NCBI GenBank assembly: GCA_009731375.1
Contig: BJOX01000149.1
Coordinates: 676,828-730,560, forward strand
DNA from: Paulinella micropora
Taxonomy: Eukaryota; Cercozoa; Imbricatea; Euglyphida
Direction of reading: 5' to 3'
DNA: 53,733 nt
Shown here: piece by piece, positions 21,509-33,045 of the stretch
Numbering within the stretch: position 1 is the stretch's first letter
Layout of the letters: every line of letters begins with the position of its first letter
The notes under the pieces: generated by a model
Told to the model about the DNA's origin: nothing
The model's database searches: none
Seen by the model: the letters and a program-made list of their open reading frames with translations, nothing else
Position numbers and translations under genes: made by a program

Positions 21509-22886
21509 GACTGCTCTCTCCCTAGCGCATGCCGCCGCGCGTCCCTATTTTCGCCCGGTTCTTTCACGCCCGCCGGACCCGCCAGAGCCGGGGCGAGGTC
21601 AGGGCCGGGAAGTCGGGCTCTCCGTCCACCAGTCTGGGGCAGTACAACGAGTTTGGCGACCTAGGCACTATCCACCGTGAGCTCTACTCTACCCTGCCCT
21701 TTGTGCTCCGCGTGGCCTTCCCCCTGGCCTGGAGCGCGGACGCGACGCCCGCGGGCGCGAGGCGGGACCTGCAGGTCCGGAACCAGCTGTACCGCGCGGT
21801 CGCACGCGCGCTGCACCTGCTGAGCGGCGCACCGGCCGACGAGCTGGCGCTGCAGGTCTGTACCAACTCGACCCCTACCTCGCCGCGCCGGCACGTCTGG
21901 TACCTCGCCTGCCCCCAAGCGGAAGTCAGCCTCGGCCAGCTGTACCAGGTGTACCTGTTCGTCTGCCAGGCGCTGGCCCGCGGCGCCGCCGCCCTGCTCG
22001 CCGCGGGGGTGGCGGGCGGGGAGCTGAACTGGTTCGACGTGCTCGACGTGGTCCGGCTCCTGGACGAAGGCTACGTCGCGCCCTGGCCCAAGGGCGCCGT
22101 GAACCGGGTCTATGTCGCGCGGCCCGGCGGCCTGGAGCTCGTAGGCGAGTACCTGACCACCGTCGTGCACGTGGTGCCGTCCTGGCTGCGGCCGAACGAG
22201 GGCGAAGTCCTGCCACGCCTCAACACCGTGCACTGGATGTACACCTGGCNNNNNNNNNNNNNNNNNNNNNNNNNNNNNNNNAGTACCTGACCACCGTCGT
22301 GCACGTGGTGCCGTCCTGGCTGCGGCCGAACGAGGGCGAAGCCCTGCCACGCCTCAACACCGTGCACTGGATGTACACCTGGCGGCAAACCCTGGGCCGC
22401 GCGGCGGACCGCCTGCCCGGCCGGCGCGGCCTGTCCGACGGGGACCTGGCGCTGCTCCGGGAACGCTACCACCTGGGCGTCGGCCAGCTAGGGGATTGGT
22501 TCGAGCACTTCGTACCGGAAAGCAGCCCTTCGTTCTGCGCGGCGCTGCAGGCCGAATTGGAGTGCGGCCTGTGCGTCAGACCCGTGAGGGCGTTCCGTCT
22601 GGCGGCCGGCGGCGTGCTGGTCACAAGCGCCAACCAGGGCGGCGGCCGAGACTTCAGGGTGTTGACCACCAGCGGGCTCTGGTTAACCACCCTCGCGGAA
22701 AATCCCGACGACACCTTCACCCGAGACTACGGCCGCTCCTGGCTGCAGTCTCTGGTCAAGCTGCGCGAGGGGCTCTGCACGCCCGACGACACCGCTTCCG
22801 GCTGGTGGCGGGAACGGCGGGCCTGCTGGCGGCGGTCCGTGCGCTCGCGCAAAGACTCCGCCCTGACTGCAGCGACGAGAGAGTGA
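21509..22886 (+). CDS. GC-rich ORF, unrecognised; virus-like block gene 1
   Basis: A very GC-rich open frame runs from near ATG 21529 to TGA 22884-22886, interrupted only by a false gap (22250-22281). The 102 bp before the N run (22148-22249) are repeated after it (22282-22383) with one change, so the true protein reads straight through with one copy of that segment. It would have about 410 residues, rich in Arg, Leu and Ala, with aromatic-rich segments (SPRRHVWYLACPQ, LNWFDVLDVVRLL). I do not recognise a family. Base composition and lack of introns tie it to the tyrosine recombinase and RNA polymerase ORFs downstream. Confidence 0.55.
22250..22281. other. spurious assembly gap with duplicated flanks
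   Basis: 32 N are flanked by two 102 bp copies of the same sequence with one mismatch. This is typical of a failed overlap between contig ends, so the gap is probably not real. Confidence 0.9.
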
Positions 22887-23018
22887 ACGGGGACCTCAAC
22901 TCCGGCGGCCTGGTCTCCTACCGACTGTTCCGGCGTGCGTGCAGCCTCAGAGACCGGCCCGGGAGCACGTAGCCCCCGGCGGACAGCGTGCCAAGCGAGC
23001 CTGACCTCTGTCTTTTGT

Positions 23019-23037
23019 AGCTCACGGGCCTGCCGGA
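23019..23037. repeat. 19 bp direct repeat flanking inserted unit (left)
   Basis: AGCTCACGGGCCTGCCGGA occurs here and at 25244-25262, immediately outside the two 29 bp inverted repeats. It is best read as a target-site duplication of about 19 bp. Confidence 0.75.
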
Positions 23038-25243
23038 ACGTAATAGCTGAACATTTTATTATATATAAAGCTATTCCTTCTTTTCTCTGCGCCAGCCCGA
23101 GGGTACTATATAGTCTGTAAGCCGCTCCACTTTCTGCAATCTTAATACGCTCGTCTGGTCTGTGTTATTGTTTTCAGGCAATGTCAGTGTTTTTAGCTTG
23201 TCACATCCGTAGAGGCTCAGTTCGATTTTGTGAGTTGTGGTTAGCTTGAAGGAAGTGAGCTCATTGCAGCGAGTAAGGCTCAGCTGGATGCGTTCGCACT
23301 TCAAATCTGGAGGCAGCGCGACTTCCTCGATGTTACATCCGTCGAACTGCAAGGACAGGACTCCGAGAATCTTGCATCCGGTAGGCAGCTCGAATTTCTT
23401 GATAAGACCACAGCTGGCAAAGACCAGCTTGATGTGCTCGCAAGTCAAATTCGGAGGCCACATGACTCCGCTAAGTTTGTTACACCCCCGAAAGGTCAGG
23501 TCCAGGTCTTGCAGCGCGAACTAGGCCGGAACAGATTGAGCATCTTGCAACCCCAACAGCGCATCTCGATGCTCGGGCACACCAAACCTTCCGGGAGATA
23601 TATTTCAGCGAGACTCGGACAGTCCCTGAATGTAAGGGTAAATTTGTCGACTTCCTGGACTTGTTTAGCATCATCGAAGCCAATTTTCAAGCGACTGGGT
23701 ATTTGGAAATCGGTAAGCTCGGGCAGCAACGAAAATTCCAGCCTCATGTTTTTACAGCTCAGTTCTGCGGGCAGAGCAAATTTAGCGAAGGTATCACAGA
23801 TCGAGACATCCACTGTAATGTCGCCATCAATGATCCAACCAAAGGGCAACGCCAGTGAAGCGAGGCTGGGCAACTGCTGGAGCTCTAGTTTGACGCTTTT
23901 GCACCTAAGGTTCATGGGAAGTTCAACGTTGTTGAGCTCGCCTGACAGTTTGCAACTTAGGTCCAGACAGCCTCTAGCAAGCTTTGGCGTAGCGCTACCC
24001 TGCTCGTGGTTTGCTGTCGGAACGAATCGTACTGTTTCAAGCCTGGGACAATACATGACAGTAATCTTGTCATCCAGCGCATCGAGACGCCGAGCGAGCA
24101 CGATCTGTCGTACCGGACATTCGCTCAAAGCAACATGTCTGAAAGCTTCGACATCTACCTCTAGGTCGTCCGTGCCCGACCGTTTGATAACAAGCCATTC
24201 GAACCGATCTTGGTGATCCTCCGAACGTTCTGCCGTAAGAGCAAACTTCTTAAGATCTGCACAGCCGAGCAGCAAGAAGGTTGTGTGGCTTTGCAGCCTG
24301 AGCCTCGTCTGCATAAGGTGGAGTTCCTGGACTTGTCCGTTACTGACCTTGAATTCTTGCATCTTTCGTAACTCCAGCGTCATTTTGTGCAGGCACAAAT
24401 GCTTGATTGGGATGTCTGTTGCGAAAGGAAAGCACGCCCCGTTGTTCTCGTCCAGAATCAAATGATTTCCAGTGTCTTGTATGTTGGATTGCTGCCTGGA
24501 AATAACTAAGACTTTGAGCTCCTTGTTATCCACCTCACTGAAAAATGGATCCTTGGTCACTCGACTCATGGCTTCCCAGTAGGCTAGTTTGTTTTGGACA
24601 GCTAGAACATGCATCGGAGCGAACTTGAGCTTTCTCCGGTTCCGCATGTCCTTGACCAGCTCGTCCCATTGTTCTTTATTGCCCGCCCTCTTGAGCTCCG
24701 TAAAGCCGAGGACATTTCCTCCGTAGGTAACTGCATTGAGTTGCTCGCGATCGCGTCCAAGCTCGAACTCCGTTCGGGCTTTGGCCAAATCTTCTCCGGG
24801 GGTCAGACAATAGCGGTAGAGGAGGTACCCCGCTATCAAAGCTTTCGCTCGCTCGTTAGGGTCGGTTTGGATATTGCGGCGCGTGGCACCTACATTAGCC
24901 TCTGCCGTATCGCCACCGAATTCGGTAATAGCCTCGACGAGTTCTGGGATGTCAAAGACATCGGGTTCGGTCCTGCGTTCCATTCTATTGGGTATTCATT
25001 GTTCTTACCTAAGATTACAAAGCGTCGTCGGCCAGCCCTCTCCTTTTGTCACCTAAGCTTCACTGTCAAAGTTCCTGTTAGGATACTTACCAAGGGGAGG
25101 AAGGCACCGCCGTGTAGCCGGGAGAGGGAGAAGCGAGAAGCAAACAAGCTGTTTGAAGGAAGGGAAGGGGAAGGGGGGGGCGAAAAACTAAACTTTTTTT
25201 AATTTGCAAGAAGGATATATAATAGAATGTTCAGCTATTACGT
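23038..25243. mobile_element. 2.2 kb TIR-bounded unit carrying an F-box/LRR-like gene
   Basis: The unit starts with a 29 bp sequence (23038-23066, ACGTAATAGCTGAACATT...) whose inverted copy, with one mismatch, closes it (25215-25243). Identical 19 bp direct repeats lie outside both ends. The interior has normal base composition inside a very GC-rich block, and its only gene is the minus-strand LRR-like ORF. No transposase is present, so it must have been moved by an enzyme encoded elsewhere. The right end plus its flank is present again at 25465-25641 behind a palindromic gap, probably an assembly or haplotype artefact. Confidence 0.7.
23071..24983 (-). CDS. leucine-rich-repeat-like protein with possible N-terminal F-box
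   Basis: ATG 24983 opens a 495-codon frame that ends at 23496. After a one-base shift near 23505 the repeats continue in another frame to TAA 23071, giving about 630 residues if joined. Residues 11-30 (DIPELVEAITEFGG) faintly recall an F-box. From about residue 190 the protein is built of irregular units of 45-55 residues with the pattern L-x-C-x2-L ... LP-x2-L-x-C-x3-L-x-L, as in LRR/BspA-like surface or F-box proteins. The gene fills the 29 bp-TIR unit. The frameshift may be a sequencing error because both halves keep the repeat pattern. LRR is a good guess; the F-box is weak. Confidence 0.6.
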
Positions 25244-25641
25244 AGCTCACGGGCCTGCCGGACGGGGCGCGTGCGCCTCCAGCCAGGATCTGAACCAGTG
25301 GGGTACGCCACCGCCGCCGTGCACTGGCTGTTGACTGACTGGCCGGCATCCCCTGAGCCCGCTCTTTCTCTGTCTTTCTCGTGCTCTCTGTGTCNNNNNN
25401 NNNNAAGACAGAGAAAGAGCGGGCTCAGGGGATGCCGGCCAGTCAGTCAACAAAACACTTAATATATAATAGAATGTTCAGCTATTACGTAGCTCACGGG
25501 CCTGCCGGACGGCGCGTGCACCTCCAGCCAGGATCTGAACCAGTGGGGTACGCCACCGCCGCCGTGCACTGGCTGTTGACTGACTGGCCGGCATCCCCTG
25601 AGCTCGCTCTTTCTCTGTCTTTCTCGTGCTCTCGGTGTCCT
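25215..25641. repeat. duplicated right end and palindromic gap
   Basis: Sequence 25216-25394 (element end, flank, and a segment ending in CT-rich DNA) is repeated at 25465-25641. Between them lie 10 N (25395-25404), flanked by a 48 bp perfect inverted repeat (25329-25376 and 25405-25452). This looks like a misjoined hairpin or two haplotypes collapsed side by side. Confidence 0.75.
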
Positions 25642-25827
25642 CCCCTTCGATGGATGGTTGGGAACAGTCATTAAAAGCCCGATGAAGCCGTTCCCGGTAC
25701 GAAGGGGGGGGGGAGAATGCACCTGCTTCCCGGCCAGACTAGACGCTGGCGGACACGACCGGCGTGGCCGCCGGGCCCGGGGCGAGGGAGGCGGAAGGGG
25801 AGGAGGAGAGGGAGGCGGAAGGGAGGG

Positions 25828-25855
25828 GGGGGGGGGGGGGGGGGGNNNNNNNNNN
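25828..25855. other. poly-G tract and gap
   Basis: A GGGAGG-rich stretch becomes pure G and then 10 N (25846-25855). The start of the recombinase ORF lies in or before this gap. Confidence 0.9.
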
Positions 25856-28093
25856 CAAGAGCTCCGTGTCCTGCGGGCGTTCCTGGAGTCCGCCTTCAAC
25901 CCGGCGCGCTGGGGGCGCGTGGCGGCGCCGAGCACGGCGCGGCAGCACGTGCGGCGTGCCAGGTTCTTCGCGGTGTACGCCGCGCACACGCGGCCCGGCC
26001 AGGTCCGGTGCCTGCGGGAGGCGCTGGCCCAGGACGGCGAGCGGGCCAAGCAGCTGGTGACGGGCTTCGCCGAGGCTATGAGCCCGCGCTGGAAGTCGGC
26101 GACCCTGGCCGGCTACCTGGCCACGCTGCTGCAGGTCAGGGCCATGTTCTGGTCGGAGTTGTGGCAGGCCCGCCTGTACCCGGACGTCTCGCGCTGGCTG
26201 GGCAACCTGCACCGCCAGGCCCTGGCGTACGCCGCCGTGGAGGGGCGCTATGCGCCGCCCGAGCGGCCGGCGCAGTCCCTGTGGGACCTGCAGAGCCTGT
26301 TGTTTGCGGCCATTGCCGATTACCTCCACCATTACCCCGAGGACCGAGAGCGGCGCTCGTCGGTCCCGCTCACCGAGGAGCGGTGGCCGGACTACCGGGA
26401 GGGCGTGCTGCGCCCCGCCCGGGTCGCCCTGCTGTGCTTGACCCTGACGCCGCCGGTGTCTAGGTCGTACATCCTGCGCAATCTCGAGTTTGGCCGCTCG
26501 TTGGAGCGCGACGTGGAGCAGGGCACGTGGTGCCTGAGCCTCACGGACCCGTTGGCGCTGAGCTCGCAGCAGAACAAGACGCGCGCCACGTACGGGGGCT
26601 ACCGGCTGCCGCGCAGCCCCAACAGCTGGCCCGCGGCGAGGTTTCCCCCCGAGACGTGCCCGTGGCCCCGGGGCTTCCAGCTGCGGGACGGCCGGGGGTC
26701 GGCGCTGGACTTTTGCCTGCTGGACCTACAGCAGCGCGTGCTGCCCCCGCTGCTGGGGCAGGCGGCGGCGGCCGGCGGGCCGACCGCGCTGTTCCCCCGG
26801 GCGCTCAAGTACCGGACGCGGGCCGGCTGGGCCCGGCACGCGGCCAAGCGCCACGAGCCCCTGGACGGCCGCGACTGGGCGCTCTTCTTCCGCGAGGCGT
26901 GTGAGCACTACGCGTCGAAGCTCGTAGTCGACGGGCAGGAGTTCCAGCGCCCCGCGGGCTGGAGCCAGTACCTGGTGCCGAAGAACACGCGGCCGGCGAG
27001 CGAGACGATGGTGCGCAACCTGGAGGGCCAGGAGGTGGGGGCGGAGCTGGGCCTGCGCGCCGCGCCCGGCCAGCGGACGGCCGTGACGGCCGACGACCTG
27101 GCCATCTTTGCGTTCGGGTCGCAGCACTCGGTGCGCACGGTGGAGCGCTCGTACCTGCTGCCCAGCTACTTTGAAGAACGCGCGCGCAAGCTGGTGGCGT
27201 GGATCGATTCGGGGCTGCGTGAGCCGCACTGGACCGCCGAAGTCAAGCAGGAGAAGCTGCAAGTGACGCGCAGCCGGGCGGCCCAGAAGTTCTGCCAGCA
27301 GTTCTCGCTGCGCGGCCCCGTGCTGGAGCCCTTGCCGGCGGCCGAGGCAGCGCGGCGCGCCCGCGACCGGGCGGCCGTGCGCAACCTGCGGGGCTACACC
27401 ATCCTGAACCTGCACGCGCAGCTGGGCCAGGCCGAGGCCGGCCAGCACGTGCCCGCGCGGGCCGAGCCACGGCCGTGGCCGGCCGTGGTCGTGGTGGATG
27501 ACCCGGGCTTCGACGTGGTGGGCTTCCAGCAGGTGTACGGCCTCGACGCCAGGCAGGCTGCCAGGACCCTCACGGCCTTTTGGCAAAAGCGCCCGGACCA
27601 GGGCGCGCTGCACGGGGTCCGTATCTACGTCGCCCGCACGCTGCTGGAGGAGGGCGGGGGGGCCCTCCGGCGGGTAGTGGGTGAACCCCCGGCGGACCTG
27701 GCGTCTAACTGGCAGGCGGCGAAGGAGTACCAGGCTAAGTACGGGCGGGCTTTGCTGGAAAACGCCGGGTATTGGGAGCGGGGCGTGGCGGACTGCCTGC
27801 CCCCGCACGCAGAGGTGGAGGCCAAAAAATGGCCCGACGCCAGCCAGCTCGCTCAGCCCTACTTCTTCCGTTTCCGGATCCAGGACCGCGCGTACGGGGG
27901 CTGGCCCGACCGGTGGACGACGGCGGCCGAGGTGTTGGCGTGGTATGGAGGAAAGCGCGGCCACCTGTCAGGCAGCTGGTGCGCGAGGCAGGGCCTGGCC
28001 GTCCAGTCCAAGCTGCAGGCGTACTTGGACGCGCTGCGAGTCAGGTCGGCGCAACGCCTGGCCGCTTGCTTAAAAGCAAGGTGTTTTTGCTGA
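25856..28093 (+). CDS. large tyrosine recombinase/integrase, virus-like
   Basis: The ORF is open from the gap to TGA 28093 (about 745 residues; N-terminus missing). An N-terminal helical, SAM-like region (STARQHVRRARFF, KSATLAGYLATLLQVRAM) precedes a catalytic domain. TLTPPVSRSYILRNLEFG (about 26442-26495) carries the box I Arg in the PP-x-R-x2-Y form typical of integrases of large eukaryotic DNA viruses. NKTRATYGGYRLP (about 26573-26611) holds the beta-hairpin Lys. QHSVRTVERSYLL (about 27121-27159) fits box II with the nucleophilic Tyr. The intermediate H-x2-R is not obvious, so activity is uncertain. About 330 residues follow the Tyr, much more than usual, with no recognised domain. The ORF overlaps the 3' end of the minus-strand gene below by about 50 bp. 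I infer a viral integrase; a Crypton-type transposase is the alternative. Confidence 0.6.
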   Translation, partial: QELRVLRAFLESAFNPARWGRVAAPSTARQHVRRARFFAVYAAHTRPGQVRCLREALAQDGERAKQLVTGFAEAMSPRWKSATLAGYLATLLQVRAMFWSELWQARLYPDVSRWLGNLHRQALAYAAVEGRYAPPERPAQSLWDLQSLLFAAIADYLHHYPEDRERRSSVPLTEERWPDYREGVLRPARVALLCLTLTPPVSRSYILRNLEFGRSLERDVEQGTWCLSLTDPLALSSQQNKTRATYGGYRLPRSPNSWPAARFPPETCPWPRGFQLRDGRGSALDFCLLDLQQRVLPPLLGQAAAAGGPTALFPRALKYRTRAGWARHAAKRHEPLDGRDWALFFREACEHYASKLVVDGQEFQRPAGWSQYLVPKNTRPASETMVRNLEGQEVGAELGLRAAPGQRTAVTADDLAIFAFGSQHSVRTVERSYLLPSYFEERARKLVAWIDSGLREPHWTAEVKQEKLQVTRSRAAQKFCQQFSLRGPVLEPLPAAEAARRARDRAAVRNLRGYTILNLHAQLGQAEAGQHVPARAEPRPWPAVVVVDDPGFDVVGFQQVYGLDARQAARTLTAFWQKRPDQGALHGVRIYVARTLLEEGGGALRRVVGEPPADLASNWQAAKEYQAKYGRALLENAGYWERGVADCLPPHAEVEAKKWPDASQLAQPYFFRFRIQDRAYGGWPDRWTTAAEVLAWYGGKRGHLSGSWCARQGLAVQSKLQAYLDALRVRSAQRLAACLKARCFC

Positions 28094-28576
28094 TAAACCA
28101 GCCCGTTGGTGCCAGAGCGGCACCGTGCAGGCAATGGTTAGACTTGAAATCAATTGTTACTTTTTGGCCGGGGGAGCTAGAAATCCCACCGCTGGAGAAT
28201 TGGAGCTGGTACCTTTGGCTTGGATCCAGGCTTTGTGAATATCTTTCAATATACTCTTTGTCTTCTTGGAGAGACTTCTCGAAGATCTTCCACATGGACG
28301 GCAGTGGATTGGCCAGGACATAGCGTTCCTTTCTTGATTGCAAGGACAGATCTACCGCGTACACTGCAAACTGATGCAAGGGCAGTGAAAGCCTGTCCCA
28401 ACCCTCCTGCTGCGGCCAGGGGCGCTGTATGCCAATGTGATACTGATACACAACCTCTGACTGGCCAGAGTTAGGAGCCTCGGCGCTTACTGCCATGCCT
28501 ATCTGCTTTGCCCCGGTTGTCCGGTCTTGCAGATGCACCAGCCACACGACAGGACCGCCGGGCTTGCCACTCGTAA
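28041..28576 (-). pseudogene. 3' part of the zinc-ribbon gene, separated by the transposon
   Basis: This minus-strand frame (from the transposon edge at 28576 to TGA 28041) encodes about 175 residues with motifs PGGPVVWLVHLQDRTTGAKQ and PSMWKIFEKSLQEDKEYIERY. It is open into the inverted repeat, where it loses meaning. With 36546-37073 it forms one gene interrupted by the 8 kb transposon. If one copy of the GTAA duplication is removed, the two halves are one base out of frame, so an extra indel or a different target duplication must be assumed. No family is recognised. Confidence 0.6.
28573..28576. repeat. candidate 4 bp target-site duplication (left)
   Basis: GTAA here and GTAA at 36546-36549 flank the matching ends AACATTCATACC / GGTATGAATGTT. 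Four bases are short enough to arise by chance. Confidence 0.5.
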
Positions 28577-29142
28577 AACATTCATACCGGCTAAAAGGAC
28601 TTGTCCCTTTTGCCACCTTTTGCCACTGCAACTACTAAAAATATAGTGGCAAACTCCGGTAAGTTTTATATATTTATTTTGATTATTTATGTGGAAACAG
28701 CATGTCTAAGTAATAAAAATCAATTTTAAATGTTTTTTCAAGTTGCCAGGGTCACTAGATCAGCAAAAATGTGGCAAAAACTAACAAATATTTTTACTCT
28801 TTATTTTGCCACTTATTTGCCACTTTCTTGCTGGATTTTTACTGTGAACTCAACGCCTCAAGTTGAATTACATGATAAATTAATAAAAAATCAAATTTAA
28901 ATTGAATTACATCATACAGCACAATTGTGCGGGTGGCACCAGTGACTTGAAAATTAGTGATATTTGCCACTCATAATTTCACTAAGTCAATAATACATAA
29001 GTGGCCAAAACAAAATAAATCCTGCAGCGTTTACTTCCTAATTCATTTAAATAATCACGGAAAAGATAAATTTTAATTAATTTTAAATATTAATACTTGA
29101 TTTATCGTAGTCACTTAACTTTACCGGTGTTACTTACGGATA
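28577..29142. repeat. left terminal inverted repeat with TTGCCAC boxes
   Basis: It is AT-rich and starts AACATTCATACC. It contains about nine copies of TTGCCAC or its complement GTGGCAA, at irregular spacing and in both orientations, some in close pairs. Such subterminal repeats usually bind the transposase. It ends TACTTACGGATA, matching the inner end of the right repeat. Confidence 0.9.
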
Positions 29143-29265
29143 ACACTTTGAATTTACCCAAGGACGATTATAATAGGGATGACGATTTAAAGCAGTTATT
29201 AATACATACAAATACTAATGGGTTGATAAACAGAAAGTAATAATATCAATAATTCTAAACTTTAC

Positions 29266-29337
29266 TAATATGACTTACGAAAATAATAATAATATGACTT
29301 ACGAAAATAATAATAATATGACTTACGAAAATAATAA
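29266..29337. repeat. three 24 bp tandem repeats
   Basis: Perfect units at 29266-29289, 29290-29313 and 29314-29337, each containing ATGACTTACGAAAATAAT. ACTTACG also occurs at the inner end of the TIR. Confidence 0.95.
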
Positions 29338-29342
29338 TAATA

Positions 29343-31769
29343 CTACCACGCGTAAAAGTTGCTGAAAAGTTGTTGTTGCCTGAGCTGTTCCTGCCTCATG
29401 TGATGTTCCTGGTCAATGCGTCGCTGCTCTTGAATAAAATGATAATTCATAAAAGAGGATTGTTGACGAGTAGCCGCGGGCGATTGAAATGGTGGCTTGT
29501 TTGTCTGCGACAAAGTAAGCTGCTGAAAAGGCTGAATTTGCAAGTTACTATTATCTCCTCCACCGTTCTCATCTGGCTCTTCAACTACTGGGTTGGCAGG
29601 CTGTGGTTTGCGTGGATTGCTCTGCTGCGAATTAGTACTGGTATTGGTGTTAATATTACCAGTCTGCGACTTGGACTTCATCTCTGTACGAAGTGAGATC
29701 ATTTCAGCGGAAATTTTCTCCAGGACATGAGCCAGTTGATTGTTGCCTGCCTGTGTGGCCGCAGCATTTGCTTTCAAGGCAGAGGTAACAGCGTTGTTCA
29801 CGATCGCAGCAACGTCTATGTTGGGTGCGAGGCTGTTTGGCGAGGTAAGCTCGGGCTCTGACGGAGTACTTTTACCTTTACCCTTGGGCGTGTCACCGCT
29901 GATCGTGGGTTGAACCTCGCCTTCAGTGTCCTGTGCCCGTGGTTTCTTGCGTGACTTTCTGGACTTATACACCTTTTTGAGGGGAAGCGATGGGGAGGCT
30001 TCGATCAAAGCGAGTTCGACTTCGTCAACCTTGGGCTCAGGCTTTGTGCACGCTCTGCGCGGGCGACCATTTTCCCACGACTCTGCAGATTGCGGTTGAT
30101 CGTTCAGCCACACAAAGTCGTAAACTACGGGCAGCAGCTCGGTTGGAGTGTTCGGATCAGCCATGCGCTGTATATCAGCCTGAATCTCTTTGTTCCACTT
30201 TTGCTCATGTATCTGACTCTTGGCCAGTTGTTTGGACAAGTCAGGATCGATAACGTTAAGTGACGCGATTTGGTACTGGTTGAACACATCGCCTGTGTCT
30301 GGATCACGCACCACTCGTTGAATCAACACTGTCTTTGTAATGTCAGTGATGTTATTCGAACCTTTTTTCAGGAATGGTTTGGTCAGCTTGCACCCGGGTC
30401 TGCAGGCAGCAATGTTAATTTGCAAGGCGCACAAAAATTAGCAACTCGGTTACCCTACTGCAAAGAAAGACTCTTCCTCACGGCTTCCAAGCTTCACCTT
30501 TGGCTTTAAAAGCAAATTCTTCAGATTGCGCGGAACAAGGGACTCTAACACTGCGTATTGCTCCCGGCTCCCAGTGGTGGGATTGCAAAAATGCAGGACG
30601 GTCGCGACAGCCATTTTTGCGTCTTCGAACTTATACATGCGCGACTCGAAGCAGTACATTCCATCGGCGGGGAGCGTGTGGTGACTTTCTTTCTTACTTG
30701 CTTCTTCTTCTTCTTCTTCTTCTTCTGTCTTTTCTTTCTTTGATGTCTCTCCTTTCTCTGGTGTGTCTGTCTTTTTCTCTGGCTCTTTCTCTGGTGTGTC
30801 TGTCTTTTTCTCTGGCTCTTCTTTCGGGCTCTCTTTTGGTTTCTCTGACTCATCTTCTTTTCTCTGGTGGTGGCTTCTCTTTATTCAACTCGCGTCTGTC
30901 GTTCTCTCTCTTGTCTGTCTTTTTCCTCTCTGTCTTTCTGTTCTCTGTCTTGTCTGTCTTTCTCCTCTCTGTCCTTTTGGTCTTTCATCTCTTTCTCTTT
31001 CTTTTGCTCTTCAATCTGTTTGCGCTCTCGCTCTTCTGCTTTTCTTTGTGTGTCTTCTTGTATCTTCCTCAGTTCGTCATCTCTCTGCTTTTTTTCTTCT
31101 TCAGTCAACTCTTCCTGTCTCGGCACTTTCTGCTTTTTCTGCTTCTTCTTGCTGCCTTCTTGTTCGTCTTGCTCTTTTTTTCTTTTCTTTTGGGTTTTCT
31201 TCTTGTCTTTCTTCCCTGTCTTATCTTCGCTCTTCTCTGTCTTGTCTTTGTCTGTCCCTGGCTTGTCTTTCTCTCCCTCTGGCTTGTCTTTCTCTCCCTC
31301 TGGCTTGTCTTCCTCTTTCTCTGCCTTGTCTTCTTTCTTCTTTTTTTCTTTCTTCTTTCTATCTTTCTTCTCCTCTGTGCACACAGCTTGCTTGGGGGGG
31401 TTTCTGATCCTCTTACCCAAGCTTCCACCCTCTTTCCATTCCACCCCCTCAAGTGGCTTGTAGTTCTTGTACCGAACTGTATACCCCACTATCTCATTGC
31501 ACCACTGCGCTTCAGCCGGCCAATTCCACAACAGAGCTTTCGTCTCGTCATACGATTCTTGGTCTACATCTGCAGTGCAAGTAAACTTACGGTCTGCACC
31601 AACCCTTCCCCACTCCACCCAGTTGTCCTCGGTGTTGACTTCAACGAAGATGACGCCCTCCGCATTTCTACGCCGCCCCAAAAGAGCAGAGACCTGCAGT
31701 GTTACAACAACATCAACATGAGTACTGAGGGTAACTTGATTATGAAGGAGTATGTACCTTCAAAGCCAT
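29343..31769 (-). CDS. transposon partner protein, multi-exon, Lys/Glu-rich linker
   Basis: Exon 1 is tiny (ATG 31769 to 31758, MALK). A 64 nt intron (31757-31694, AAG|GTACAT ... CTGCAG|GTC) joins in frame to an exon with EDNWVEWGRVG and VGYTVRYKNYKPLEGVEWKEG. A very long Lys/Glu/Gln/Arg linker (about 31400-30680) follows, with a frame change near 30885 that I cannot resolve as an intron. Then comes DGMYCFESRMYKFEDAKM and a 54 nt intron (30453-30400) that joins in frame to the last exon, whose second half is Gln/Asn-rich (MRQEQLRQQQLF near the end). No enzyme signature is seen. It is divergent from the transposase and sits in all likelihood under the same central control region. A DNA-binding or assembly partner is my inference. 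Confidence 0.65.

Positions 31770-33045
<1,276 letters not shown>

Noticed and set aside
26726-27964. 412-residue minus-strand ORF antisense to the recombinase
   Set aside because: GC-driven shadow; the plus strand carries the recombinase boxes in order.
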